Position numbers and translations under genes: made by a program. From Candidatus Flavonifractor merdavium (GTDB taxonomy: Bacteria > Bacillota > Clostridia > Oscillospirales > Oscillospiraceae), in assembly GCA_019119335.1 (NCBI GenBank), contig DWXF01000025.1, forward strand, positions 1 through 64,000: DNA of 64,000 bases, read 5' to 3'. Under the pieces are notes generated by a model. It made no database searches, was not told the origin of the DNA, and was given only the letters and a program-made list of their open reading frames with translations. Each line of letters opens with the position of its first letter. Within the stretch, counting starts at the first letter, position 1. Positions 24,864-32,941 of this stretch are shown piece after piece.

Positions 24864-25937
24864 CTATAAAGAACTCTTTGTAGTCTTAAAATAAAGTTCA
24901 AGTGCCTTTTGAATGGTTTCTTCGATTTCTTTTGCAGTTGCCTTCTTTGGGAAATACGACTCAAAATCCGCTGAGAGCGTAACCGAGATGCGGCGCCCGG
25001 GCCGTTTTGCGGTGGTGGTCTCCTCGGTCAAAATAGCTTTGATTTGCGCTGCATCCAAATTTCCCGCTTCAAAGAGTGCCCGGAGTTTTTTGCCTTTTGC
25101 AGTGGACAGTGCTGATTTCCCAGCGGAAATGTGCTGATAGATGCATTCCTGAAGGTTGTGATCTTCCACGAAACTGACTTCGTAAGCGGCCAGCTGTCCC
25201 AACTGCTTTCCGGTATCCATGAGCAGCAGCAGGGGACGGTACAGCGTTGCATATCGACAGTATTTGGACACCTTATCTCGGGTTAACTCATATTCCTGAG
25301 CAATCTTCTCGTCGGTATGGGACTTTTCCTGAGTGTCAGGAAAAGTGGCCGGATCACCCGTATCTGACTTTTCCTGAGTGTCAGGAGAAGTCTCTGCCGC
25401 TGTCAGAAGATCTGTGCGGCGCCCCTGTCGCTTCATCATATTGTAATGGGCCGCCACACAAAGCACCCGTTGGGAAAAGAGCATGTCTGCCAGGGATCGC
25501 TGCCGGAAGTTCATCTCAAAGAAGAGGTCCTCCGCAGTTTCCATGGTCAAATCAGTCCGTACCACTGCCGGGATGGTAGTGCGGCCCGCAAGGACGGAAG
25601 CATTGACTCGATTATGTCCACTGATGATGATGTAACGTCCATTGCTGGTTTTCCAGACTAGAATGGGTGTCTGCACCCCGAGCCGACGAATGCTGTCCAC
25701 CATATCATCCAACCGCTGCCCGGTATAGAGAGGAAAATGTTCCTCATGTCCTGGAAAGCCATCCAGCTGTTTCAGCGGAAGGGTACACAGGGTCCCATTT
25801 TCCATAGGAGATGGAAGGTCATCATGATGAAAAAAGCAATCATAAGCTTTTTCCTGTGTCTGCCCTGTGGCCTGGTTGGCACTTGCCTCGTCCTGCTTAC
25901 GCTGTCTGAGCGCATTTTGCACTCTATTTCTTGGCAT
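24864..25937 (-). CDS. parB: ParB/Spo0J-type partition protein
   Basis: 357 residues. Residues about 50-150 hold the ParB N-terminal domain, with IIISGHNRVNASVLAG, the CTP-binding/ParB signature. A helix-turn-helix region follows around 220-240 (IAQEYELTRDKVSKYCRY), then a C-terminal dimerisation part with a basic segment. Between the two domains is a duplicated segment (PDTQEKSDTGD and PDTQEKSHTDE) encoded by two DNA palindromes. The start overlaps the end of parA by 14 bases. ParB with ParA would segregate the excised or integrated element. Confidence 0.9.
   Translation of the reverse strand: MPRNRVQNALRQRKQDEASANQATGQTQEKAYDCFFHHDDLPSPMENGTLCTLPLKQLDGFPGHEEHFPLYTGQRLDDMVDSIRRLGVQTPILVWKTSNGRYIIISGHNRVNASVLAGRTTIPAVVRTDLTMETAEDLFFEMNFRQRSLADMLFSQRVLCVAAHYNMMKRQGRRTDLLTAAETSPDTQEKSDTGDPATFPDTQEKSHTDEKIAQEYELTRDKVSKYCRYATLYRPLLLLMDTGKQLGQLAAYEVSFVEDHNLQECIYQHISAGKSALSTAKGKKLRALFEAGNLDAAQIKAILTEETTTAKRPGRRISVTLSADFESYFPKKATAKEIEETIQKALELYFKTTKSSL
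25323..25390. repeat. Two palindromes inside parB
   Basis: CTTTTCCTGA-GTG-TCAGGAAAAG (25323-25345) is a perfect 10-bp inverted repeat. A second copy with one changed base lies at 25368-25390, exactly 45 bases (15 codons) later. The units are in frame and encode the duplicated PDTQEKS peptide of ParB. Confidence 0.85.
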
Positions 25938-26751
25938 AGGACAGCACCTCCCGCGCTACCGCAGAATATGCTTTCGCTGCGGGATTGGTGGGCTCATATT
26001 CAAAAATACTTGCCGCGTCAATCGGATGCTCCGCAACACGGATGGAGAAATCAATGGGGGCAGAGAAAACGGTGAAAGCATTGCCGTAGTCGGCTTGGAT
26101 CTCGTCCTGGATACTGCGACACAGATTGGTGCGTCCCTGATACATGGTTAGCAGGATTCCACCTACTGTGAGAGCTGGGTTGATCCCCTGACGGATTGTT
26201 TTGATGACTTCCAACGTATCGGCCATATCCTCCATTGCCAGGTAATGCGCCTGTACGGGAACAATAGCCTGATCCGCGGCAGCCAAGGCGTTGATTGTCA
26301 GCAAATCCATGCTGTGACCACAATCAATCAGGATGTAATCGTACCGATCCTGAAAATACTTTAGGACGCTGGCCATGACCATTTCACAGGGGGTACCACC
26401 ACTGTCGCCGCCCCGGTACCGGCTGCTCATTTGCAGAGCCACCAGCCGACTGGACACAGCTGCCAGCTTTGAGTTCGCGGGGATGTAGTGGATGCCTTCT
26501 CTTTGGATGACGGCCTTATCTGCAAAGAGTTCAAATTCCGTATCGTCCAAAACTGCATTCATCAGGTTTGCCAAAGTGTATTTGAGGATTTTCGGGTCAG
26601 CTCGCATGACCTTTGTCAGGTCTCCTTGCGGGTCGTTGTCCACAAGAAGGACACGTTTACCCGCAGCAGCCAAGGCGGCACCTAGGTTAGCACAGGTTGT
26701 GGTCTTTCCGACGCCGCCTTTCGAGTTCGTAATCGCCAGAGTAATCGCCAT
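25924..26751 (-). CDS. parA: ParA-family partition ATPase
   Basis: 275 residues from ATG 26751, with GAAGGT upstream; an earlier ATG at 26775 has only a weak ribosome site. The deviant Walker A motif KGGVGKTTT spans residues 11-19 and LLVDNDPQGD lies near residue 38; the second Walker segment reads ILIDCGHSMD. ParA ATPases move ParB-bound DNA. It is the first gene of the leftward operon and is preceded by a terminator-like hairpin (26796-26830), which suggests attenuation. Confidence 0.93.
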   Translation of the reverse strand: MAITLAITNSKGGVGKTTTCANLGAALAAAGKRVLLVDNDPQGDLTKVMRADPKILKYTLANLMNAVLDDTEFELFADKAVIQREGIHYIPANSKLAAVSSRLVALQMSSRYRGGDSGGTPCEMVMASVLKYFQDRYDYILIDCGHSMDLLTINALAAADQAIVPVQAHYLAMEDMADTLEVIKTIRQGINPALTVGGILLTMYQGRTNLCRSIQDEIQADYGNAFTVFSAPIDFSIRVAEHPIDAASIFEYEPTNPAAKAYSAVAREVLSYAKK

Positions 26752-26795
26752 CCTATTACCTTCTTTCTGTTCCATAAAGTTAAGCCCCGGAATAG

Positions 26796-26830
26796 AAAAC
26801 GCCCACTCCGGTATTTCGGAGTGAGCGTTT
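26796..26830 (-). terminator. Terminator/attenuator in the parA leader
   Basis: AAAACGCCCACTCCG (26796-26810) pairs with CGGAGTGAGCGTTT (26817-26830), with one G-U/A-C position; TTTTCTATT follows on the minus strand, about 45 bases before the parA start. Confidence 0.7.
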
Positions 26831-26838
26831 CACACCCG

Positions 26839-26882
26839 CTCCGACATAGCCCTCCTTTCATCAAGGGTTTGGAATGTCGGAG
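26839..26882 (-). promoter_or_regulatory. Second leader stem upstream of parA
   Basis: CTCCGACAT (26839-26847) and ATGTCGGAG (26874-26882) form a 9-bp stem closing a loop that can itself pair CCCT with AGGG. It directly precedes the terminator hairpin and may take part in conditional termination. On the minus strand a TATAAT (26969-26974) further upstream could be the promoter, although no clear -35 is visible. The whole gap 26752-27174 holds these elements, the SpoVT-like remnant and the pyk terminator, and no other gene. Confidence 0.45.
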
Positions 26883-26975
26883 CCTATAAAGATGGCAAAT
26901 TAGTTTGAGATTTCGGACAAAATCAGCAAAAACTCCAGCCATTCATAGAGGTTTCCGACTTTGTCTTATTATATC

Positions 26976-27014
26976 TCATTCCTCGATACGGCGCACAATA
27001 CCAGTCGCTTTCAT
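26976..27014 (-). pseudogene. 12-codon remnant of a SpoVT/AbrB-type regulator
   Basis: ATG 27014 follows a strong GGAGGAG site and reads MKATGIVRRIEE before a stop. MKATGIVRRID is the invariant start of SpoVT/AbrB-type transition regulators, which normally run about 80 residues. A 7-bp inverted repeat (27027-27033 and 27056-27062) surrounds the upstream region. It is either the leftover of a deleted ICE gene or a leader peptide for the parA attenuator. Confidence 0.55.
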
Positions 27015-27128
27015 ATCCAAACTCCTCCTGCGGTTATGGTTACAGCTCTTAGTATCCGCAGGTTTCTTTTGCCTATGCAGGGAGAGCGGGTGGTTTCATT
27101 TGGAAACACGCGCCGCCGCGTCAGCGTG

Positions 27129-27163
27129 AAAAACGCCCCCCGGAGCACAAGCTTCGGGGGGCG
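27129..27163 (-). terminator. Intrinsic terminator of pyk
   Basis: CGCCCCCCG (27134-27142) pairs with CGGGGGGCG (27155-27163), with GAGC/GCTT partly extending the stem; TTTTTCACG follows on the minus strand. Confidence 0.9.
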
Positions 27164-27174
27164 GCGGGACAGTT

Positions 27175-28605
27175 TTACATTCTTTCCTCCACCAACTGGG
27201 CCTTGATCAGGTTGGTGGTGCCGGAGCGGCCCAGCGGCACGCCGGCGGTGATGACCACGGTGTCTCCCGGCTTGACGGCGCCCTCCTTCCGGGCCACGTC
27301 CACCGCCAGGGAGAACATCCGGTCGGTGGAGTCCACCTCGCCGGACAGGTAGGGATGCACGCCCCAGGAGATGGCCATGCGGCGGCGGGTGGATTCATCC
27401 TGGCACAGCGCCACAATGGGGCAGGCAGGCCGGAACCGGGAGATCACCTTGGCGGTGTACCCCGATTTGGTGGGAGCCAGGATGGCGCTGGCGCTCAGGT
27501 CCATGGCGGTCAGGCAGCAGGTATGAGTGATGGCGTCGCTGATGCTGGAGATGCCGGGGAGCAGATTGCTCTCCCGGAAGCGGCCCCAATAGTCAATGGC
27601 GCCCTCGGCGGCCACCACGGTGTTCACCATGGTCTCCAGCGCCTCAATGGGGTATTTGCCGGAGGCGGTTTCGCCGGAGAGCATGACGCAGGAGGTGCCG
27701 TCAAACACGGCGTTGGCCACGTCGGACACCTCCGCCCGGGTGGGACGGGGGTTGCGGATCATGGAGTCCAGCATCTGGGTGGCCGTGATCACCGGCAGGC
27801 CGGCCCGGATGGTAGCCTTGATCATCTTTTTCTGGAGGATGGGTACCTCATGGGCGGGGATCTCCACCCCCAAGTCGCCCCGGGCCACCATAATGCCGTC
27901 AGCGGCGGCGATGATGGCGTCGATGTTCTCCACGCCCTCCCGGTTCTCAATCTTGGCAATGATGCGGATGTTGTCCCCGCCGTGCTTGTGGAGCTCGGCC
28001 CGGATATCCTCCACGTCGCTGGCCTTGCGGACAAAGGAGGCGGCGATGAAGTCAAAGTCATGCTCCGCGGCAAACTTCAGGTCCTCCCGGTCCTTGTCGG
28101 TGAGGGAGGGCAGCAGGATATGTACGTCGGGGATATTGATGGACTTGTTGCTGGACAGGGGGCCGCCGTTCTCCACCTCACAATGGATGGCGTGGCCCTC
28201 CACCTTCTGAACCCGCAGCTCGATGAGGCCGTCGTCCACCAGGATCCGGCAGCCGGGCCCCACCTCTTCGTGCAGATTTTCATAAGTCACCGAGACCTGG
28301 GTGGCGTCGCCGGGCACGTCGTCGGTGGTCAGCGTGAAGGTATCCCCCTGGGTCAGGGTGACCGGCCCGTCGGCAAAGGTTTTGATCCGAATTTCAGGAC
28401 CCTTGGTGTCCAGAATGGTGGCCACAGGGGCGCCCAGGGTATCCCGCACCTTCTTGAACATATTCAGCCGGGCCAGCTGCTCGGCATGGCTGCCGTGGGA
28501 GAAGTTGAAGCGGGCGGCGTTCATACCGCTGCGGATCAGCTTTTCTATGGTCTCCTCATTGTTCACAGCGGGACCAAGGGTACAGATGATCTTTGTTTTT
28601 CTCAT
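27175..28605 (-). CDS. pyk: Pyruvate kinase
   Basis: 476 residues, ATG 28605 after GGAGGTG. It catalyses the last glycolytic step, phosphoenolpyruvate + ADP to pyruvate + ATP. Family motifs are complete: MNAARFNFSHGSHAEQ, the catalytic lysine in IIAKIENREG, MVARGDLGVEIP, and GETASGKYP. The length matches the core enzyme without the PEP-utilising-like extension found in Bacillus. It is the first chromosomal gene beside the ICE; its terminator lies intact between it and the element. Confidence 0.98.
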   Translation of the reverse strand: MRKTKIICTLGPAVNNEETIEKLIRSGMNAARFNFSHGSHAEQLARLNMFKKVRDTLGAPVATILDTKGPEIRIKTFADGPVTLTQGDTFTLTTDDVPGDATQVSVTYENLHEEVGPGCRILVDDGLIELRVQKVEGHAIHCEVENGGPLSSNKSINIPDVHILLPSLTDKDREDLKFAAEHDFDFIAASFVRKASDVEDIRAELHKHGGDNIRIIAKIENREGVENIDAIIAAADGIMVARGDLGVEIPAHEVPILQKKMIKATIRAGLPVITATQMLDSMIRNPRPTRAEVSDVANAVFDGTSCVMLSGETASGKYPIEALETMVNTVVAAEGAIDYWGRFRESNLLPGISSISDAITHTCCLTAMDLSASAILAPTKSGYTAKVISRFRPACPIVALCQDESTRRRMAISWGVHPYLSGEVDSTDRMFSLAVDVARKEGAVKPGDTVVITAGVPLGRSGTTNLIKAQLVEERM

Positions 28606-28663
28606 AGCGCACCTCCGTTGGGTAAGCGATCTTGTCTGTCAGCTTTTTCACAAATACGGCATC

Positions 28664-28692
28664 ATCATACACCTTTTAGGCCGTTTTGGAAA
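28664..28692 (-). promoter_or_regulatory. Candidate pyk promoter
   Basis: On the minus strand TTTCCA (28692-28687), 17 bases, then TATGAT (28669-28664). It overlaps the 3' end of the MFS gene and lies about 60 bases before the pyk start. Confidence 0.45.
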
Positions 28693-29908
28693 GAGACAAT
28701 CTGCCTATTTTTTTGCACAAGGCCAGCCGGCACAATACCGCTCCCACGCAGCCACAGAGAATACACCCGATCAGCATCAGGTTGGCCCCTCCCAGGTCCA
28801 GGGTCCAGCCGGCCAGAAGGCCCCCCAGCATCCCGCCCAGGCCATTGGAGGCCACCATCATCACGGTCTGTCCCCGGACCCGGTCGGCCTCGGGCACCGA
28901 CTCATTGACAAAATATACCGACGCTGGGGTAAACAGACCGTAGCCCAGCACCTGGATGGGCTGCACCAGCAGCACCCCCAGATAGCTGGTGGTACACAGC
29001 AGCAGCACGCCCTTCAGGGTGCCGAAGAGCATGCTCAGCATCACCAGCCGCCCGCTGCCCAGCCGCCGCAGCAGCCGGCCGAAAAACAGGGCGGTGGGCA
29101 GCTCGGAGGCCCCCATGAGAAACAGGGCCAGCCCCAGGTCCGCCTGACTGCCGCCCCGGCTGGTGACGATATTGACCAAAAAGTTGGACAGGGGCATGAT
29201 CCCCGTCAGCCCCAGCAGCACCCCCGCCAGCATCAGGGTAAACCGGGGGTTGCTCCGCAGCAGGGAGAGGGCCGACTGGGGCCGGGGCTCGGTCCGCTCC
29301 GCCGTCCGCTTTTCCCCCCGGTAGGGGGGATAGGAGGCCACCAGCGCCGCCTCGGCCACCACCAGCAGCAGATGGGTGAGCAGGGTGCTCTCCAGGCCCA
29401 GACGTCCCACCTGCAGCCCCAGCAGCACGCACACCACCGCATAGGCCAGGGAGCCGACCCCGCGGCCCAGGCTGTACCGGATAGGCACGCCGTCATTGAT
29501 GAACTGGACAGCCATGGCGTCCATCAGGGGGTAGGAGGACACCTCCAGCCCGCCGATCACCGCCCACACCAGGGTGGTCTCCCACAGGCCCATGCCCGGG
29601 GAGAGCCAGTACCAGGCCCCTGCCCCCAAAGAGAGCACCAGGGAGAGGGAGACAATCCACTTCAGGGGCACCTCCAGGTGGCGGTCGGCGAAGCCCCCCA
29701 GCAGGGGCTGGCACACAATCCCCGCCAGACAGCGCACCGCCGTCATCAGTCCCGCCTCCCCATTGGTGAAGCCCCGCTCCAGCAGCAGGGCGGTCTGGTA
29801 GGCCACAATGGAGGCGAACATGGCCCAGAATCCCGCCTGCATCACGATATAGTGCAGGTCCAGCCGCCGGAAGGACGGGTTCTTTCGTTGCAGTTCCAAG
29901 CCGTTCAC
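28676..29908 (-). CDS. MFS transporter (12 TM)
   Basis: 410 residues with about twelve hydrophobic segments and the short charged MFS loop GGFADRHLEVPLKW between helices 2 and 3. It resembles the MFS_1-like/PPP group with nucleoside- and sugar-permease-like members. GTG start 29908 overlaps the stop of the AlgJ-like gene by four bases (GTGA). Being last in an acyltransferase operon, it may export or import a substrate or product of that pathway; the substrate is not predictable. Confidence 0.85.
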   Translation of the reverse strand: MNGLELQRKNPSFRRLDLHYIVMQAGFWAMFASIVAYQTALLLERGFTNGEAGLMTAVRCLAGIVCQPLLGGFADRHLEVPLKWIVSLSLVLSLGAGAWYWLSPGMGLWETTLVWAVIGGLEVSSYPLMDAMAVQFINDGVPIRYSLGRGVGSLAYAVVCVLLGLQVGRLGLESTLLTHLLLVVAEAALVASYPPYRGEKRTAERTEPRPQSALSLLRSNPRFTLMLAGVLLGLTGIMPLSNFLVNIVTSRGGSQADLGLALFLMGASELPTALFFGRLLRRLGSGRLVMLSMLFGTLKGVLLLCTTSYLGVLLVQPIQVLGYGLFTPASVYFVNESVPEADRVRGQTVMMVASNGLGGMLGGLLAGWTLDLGGANLMLIGCILCGCVGAVLCRLALCKKIGRLSLSKTA

Positions 29909-31116
29909 TCCGTTGTATCAAAGTTAAACATGTTGTCCAGGCCGGTGCTGCTGGCGGTATACAGGGTGAGCACCAGGTCCGGCTCCAGCTCCCTGACGGT
30001 ATCCATCAGGTCCCCGGAGAAGTGGCGCAGGTCAATGGTGGTCAGCTCCGAGCAGGACAGAGCCAGGAAGGGGGCCAGGGCGCAGGAGAAGGACTCCCGC
30101 AGCAGCACCACCTTGGGGCCCTTGGGGTTATTGTGGTTGACCATGGTGGCCATGGCGTAATCCCCGCCGGAATAGTAGGTGTAGGGATTGCCGTTGAACC
30201 AGTCCCGCTCGGCCACCCGCTCGGGAAAGCACACCGACTGGGCAAAGGGGCCGGAGCGGTCAAAGCTGCCATCGCTGTTGGTGTAGGTCAGATTGGTGTC
30301 AAATTTGGGGGTGTAGATGGTGAAGTCGTCCACCCCGGCGTACAGACTGCCCACCCGCTTGCCCTGGCTGCCCAGGAAAAAGTCGTCCAGCACCCGGGTA
30401 CCCCAGTTTTTGGGATTGGTCAGGGCGGCGGGCGTCTCGTAGCCGTAGCGCAGATCCAGCTCCCCGCTCAGATATTGCCAGGCAAAGAAGGCCGCCTCCG
30501 GCTTCCAGTGGTGGTCGGTGCGGAAAAACCAGTTGGAGTAGATGCCGTTGCTCTCAAATACCGGCCGCAGGTCCAGGTAGTCCACCCCCAGCCGGTCCAA
30601 CTCCGCCAGATAGGCGTCGCAGGTGGCGTTGCCGCTCTCCTCCAGCCCCCGGGGCAGCAGCTCCACTCCCCGCTGGATCTTCTGAGGCGCGGCGATATAG
30701 AGATAGGGGATACCCCGGACCTCCAGCTTGGCGGCCAGCTCCGCCGTGGCCTGGGCCCGGCGGCCTACCGCCTCCTGGTCCACCTGGCCGGCCGTGCCCA
30801 GATTCACAAAATTCAGGGCGCCGGTGGACAGCTTGGCCACCGTGTTGCCCGCCACCATGTCCTGGATCACCTTCCGGCCGGAGAGCCGCTGCATCCCGCC
30901 GTAGAGCTGAATAAACAGATGGTCCCGGTCCAGGTCGCTGTTCACCGCGCTCTCCGCCTCACTGAGGACGGCTCCGGGATCCCGCTCCCGGACGGCGGAC
31001 TTGAGCAGCCCCTCCAGCTTCCCCTCCCCGCCCACAAAGGCGGTGAGCACCAGCGTCAGGCCGGCCGCCGTCATCAGGAGAAACAGGAGGGCGGTAATGG
31101 TATTGCGTCGCTTCAT
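29905..31116 (-). CDS. AlgJ/DHHW-type surface polymer acetylation protein
   Basis: 403 residues. One N-terminal membrane anchor (residues 8-28), then an extracytoplasmic SGNH-like domain. The signature WFFRTDHHWKPEAAFFAW (DHHW) lies near residue 200 and a candidate serine motif LLRESFSCALAPFL near 345. Proteins of this type (AlgJ/AlgX, DltD-like) transfer acetyl groups brought across the membrane by an MBOAT protein. It is 12 bases downstream of exactly such an MBOAT gene. Confidence 0.85.
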   Translation of the reverse strand: MKRRNTITALLFLLMTAAGLTLVLTAFVGGEGKLEGLLKSAVRERDPGAVLSEAESAVNSDLDRDHLFIQLYGGMQRLSGRKVIQDMVAGNTVAKLSTGALNFVNLGTAGQVDQEAVGRRAQATAELAAKLEVRGIPYLYIAAPQKIQRGVELLPRGLEESGNATCDAYLAELDRLGVDYLDLRPVFESNGIYSNWFFRTDHHWKPEAAFFAWQYLSGELDLRYGYETPAALTNPKNWGTRVLDDFFLGSQGKRVGSLYAGVDDFTIYTPKFDTNLTYTNSDGSFDRSGPFAQSVCFPERVAERDWFNGNPYTYYSGGDYAMATMVNHNNPKGPKVVLLRESFSCALAPFLALSCSELTTIDLRHFSGDLMDTVRELEPDLVLTLYTASSTGLDNMFNFDTTE

Positions 31117-31128
31117 AGGTCCCTCCCG

Positions 31129-32538
31129 TCAGAAATTGAAGTAGATAAAGGGGTTGTAGGTCCCCTTGATGATAAAGCTGGCCGACACCAGGAAGATGGC
31201 CGCCGCCAGCAGGGCGTAGCCCAGGTCCAGCGCCACGCTCCGCAGCCGGCCGGCCCGCTGGGCCAGAGCGGGGGCCACCGGCGCGGCAAACACCGCTCCC
31301 GCCAGCAGCACCGTCCAGTTCTCCCGGAAAAACAGGCCGGTCTCGGCGCTCCACAGCCCGGCTCCCCGGCCGAACATGGCGCTCAGAAAGCCCGCCGCCT
31401 CCCCCAGGCCGTCCGCCCGGAAGATCACCCAGGCAAAGTTGACCATCAGGAAGGTAAACAGCCACTGGCACACCGCCGGCCAGCCCCGGCCCAGATGGCC
31501 GTATTTCTCCAGCACCAGCAGCACGAAATAGAACAGCCCCCAGACAATAAACGTCCAGTTGGCCCCGTGCCAGATGCCGGTGAGCAGCCATACTACAAAC
31601 AGGTTGCGCATATGCTTTCCCCTGGAGTCCACCCGGCTGCCCCCCAGGGGGAAGTAGGCATAATCCCGGAACCAGGTGGACAGGGAGATGTGCCACCGCC
31701 GCCAGAACTCAGTGACCGACCGGGAGATATAGGGATAGTTGAAGTTCTCCAAAAAGTGAAAGCCAAACATCTTGCCCAGGCCGATGGCCATATCGGAGTA
31801 GCCGGAGAAATCGTAGTAGATCTGCAGGGTGTAGCACAGGGCCCCCAGCCAGGCGAAGGAGGTGGTCAGCCTGTCCGCCCCCTCCAGCAGGAAGGCCCGG
31901 TCGGCCACCAGGGCCAGCTGATTGGCCAGCAGTACCTTTTTCCCCAGGCCCACAATGAACCGGGTGCATCCGGCGGAGAAATCGTCCCAGGTCTCCTTCC
32001 GGTGGTCGATCTGGTCGGCCACCGTCTCATACTTGACGATGGGACCGGCGATGAGCTGGGGAAAGAAGGAGATGTACAGCCCCACCTTCAGGGGGGAGCG
32101 TTGGGCCTGCCCCCTCCCCCGCTGGACGTCCAGCACGTAGCTCAGGGCCTGGAAGGTAAAAAAGGAGATGCCGATGGGCAGCTCAATGCCGGGGATCACA
32201 AAGGCTCCCCCCAGCCGGTTTAAAATACCTAAAGTAAAAGCCAGGTATTTAAATACAAACAGGACACTCAGATTGAACACGGCCGCCAGCAGCACGGGCG
32301 CCTTTGTGCCCGTGCCCGCGGACTGTCCGCGGGCCACCCACAGTCCGAAGCCGTAGTTTGCCGCGATGGAGAGCATCATCACCAGCACAAACCAGGGCTC
32401 CCCCCAGGCGTAGAACACCAGGGAGGCCAGCAGCAGGAAGATGTTCTGGGCCTGCCGCCACCGGCGGAGGAACAGGTAGTAGACGATGAGCACGCCGGGC
32501 AGGAACAGGAACAGGAATACCGAACTGGAAAAAAGCAC
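31129..32538 (-). CDS. MBOAT-family O-acyltransferase (AlgI/DltB-like)
   Basis: 469 residues, polytopic. Typical AlgI features are visible: the start MLFSSSVFLFLFLPGVLIVY, the segment NYPYISRSVTEFWRRWHISL, and the catalytic histidine in LLTGIWHGANWTFIVWG near residue 320. It passes acyl groups through the membrane for O-acylation of an exopolysaccharide or wall polymer. The downstream AlgJ-like gene is the expected partner. Confidence 0.93.
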   Translation of the reverse strand: MLFSSSVFLFLFLPGVLIVYYLFLRRWRQAQNIFLLLASLVFYAWGEPWFVLVMMLSIAANYGFGLWVARGQSAGTGTKAPVLLAAVFNLSVLFVFKYLAFTLGILNRLGGAFVIPGIELPIGISFFTFQALSYVLDVQRGRGQAQRSPLKVGLYISFFPQLIAGPIVKYETVADQIDHRKETWDDFSAGCTRFIVGLGKKVLLANQLALVADRAFLLEGADRLTTSFAWLGALCYTLQIYYDFSGYSDMAIGLGKMFGFHFLENFNYPYISRSVTEFWRRWHISLSTWFRDYAYFPLGGSRVDSRGKHMRNLFVVWLLTGIWHGANWTFIVWGLFYFVLLVLEKYGHLGRGWPAVCQWLFTFLMVNFAWVIFRADGLGEAAGFLSAMFGRGAGLWSAETGLFFRENWTVLLAGAVFAAPVAPALAQRAGRLRSVALDLGYALLAAAIFLVSASFIIKGTYNPFIYFNF

Positions 32539-32552
32539 AGGGTCGCCTCCTT

Positions 32553-32921
32553 TTAGTGCTTGTCGGGCACCAGCTCGATCCAGTAGCCGTCCGGGTCCTC
32601 GATGAAGTAGATTCCCATGCCGGGGTTTTCAAAGCAGACGCAGCCCATGGCCCGGTGCCGCTCCAGCAGCTCGTCAAAGCGGTCGGTGCGGAAGGCCAGG
32701 TGGAACTCCTGCTCTCCCAGGTCATAGGGCTCCGTGCGGTCCCGCAGCCAGGTCAGCTCCAGCCGGAAGTCGCTCTCCCCATCTCCCAGATACACCAGCC
32801 GGAAGGAGCCGTCCTCAGCGTTCTTCTCCTCCACCGGCTTCAGGTCCAGGGCCTGGCTGTAAAACTTCAGGGACCGCTCCAGGTCCAGCACGTTGAAATT
32901 GAAGTGATCAAATCGCAGCAT
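32553..32921 (-). CDS. VOC/glyoxalase superfamily protein
   Basis: 122 residues from ATG 32921, with AGGAG seven bases before; the open frame continues further upstream into the ClC gene but without a start signal. Sequence features are LRFDHFNFNVLDLERSLKFY at the start and GMGIYFIEDPDGYWIELVP at the end, typical for lactoylglutathione lyase-like proteins with His/Glu metal ligands. Substrate unknown; methylglyoxal detoxification is possible. It lies in the middle of the ClC-to-MFS operon (14 bases to the MBOAT gene). Confidence 0.9.
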   Translation of the reverse strand: MLRFDHFNFNVLDLERSLKFYSQALDLKPVEEKNAEDGSFRLVYLGDGESDFRLELTWLRDRTEPYDLGEQEFHLAFRTDRFDELLERHRAMGCVCFENPGMGIYFIEDPDGYWIELVPDKH

Positions 32922-32941
32922 CTCAAAACTCCTACTTTCTT

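Larger units (their letters stand above)
1..27080. mobile_element. Right part of an integrative conjugative element (Tn1549-like), left end outside window
   Basis: All genes from 127 to 26751 are on the minus strand and form a conjugation and maintenance set: ParA/ParB, VirB2-like, TrbL-like, a C39-like peptidase, PrgI, VirB4, VirD4 and a RepA_N replication initiator. Base composition is clearly lower in GC than the housekeeping DNA that begins with pyk at 27175. The right boundary lies between the SpoVT-like remnant (26976-27014) and the pyk terminator (27129); 27080 is an estimate. No relaxase, integrase or excisionase is visible, so the element continues left of base 1. The exact attachment site cannot be set without an empty-site sequence. 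Confidence 0.85.
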
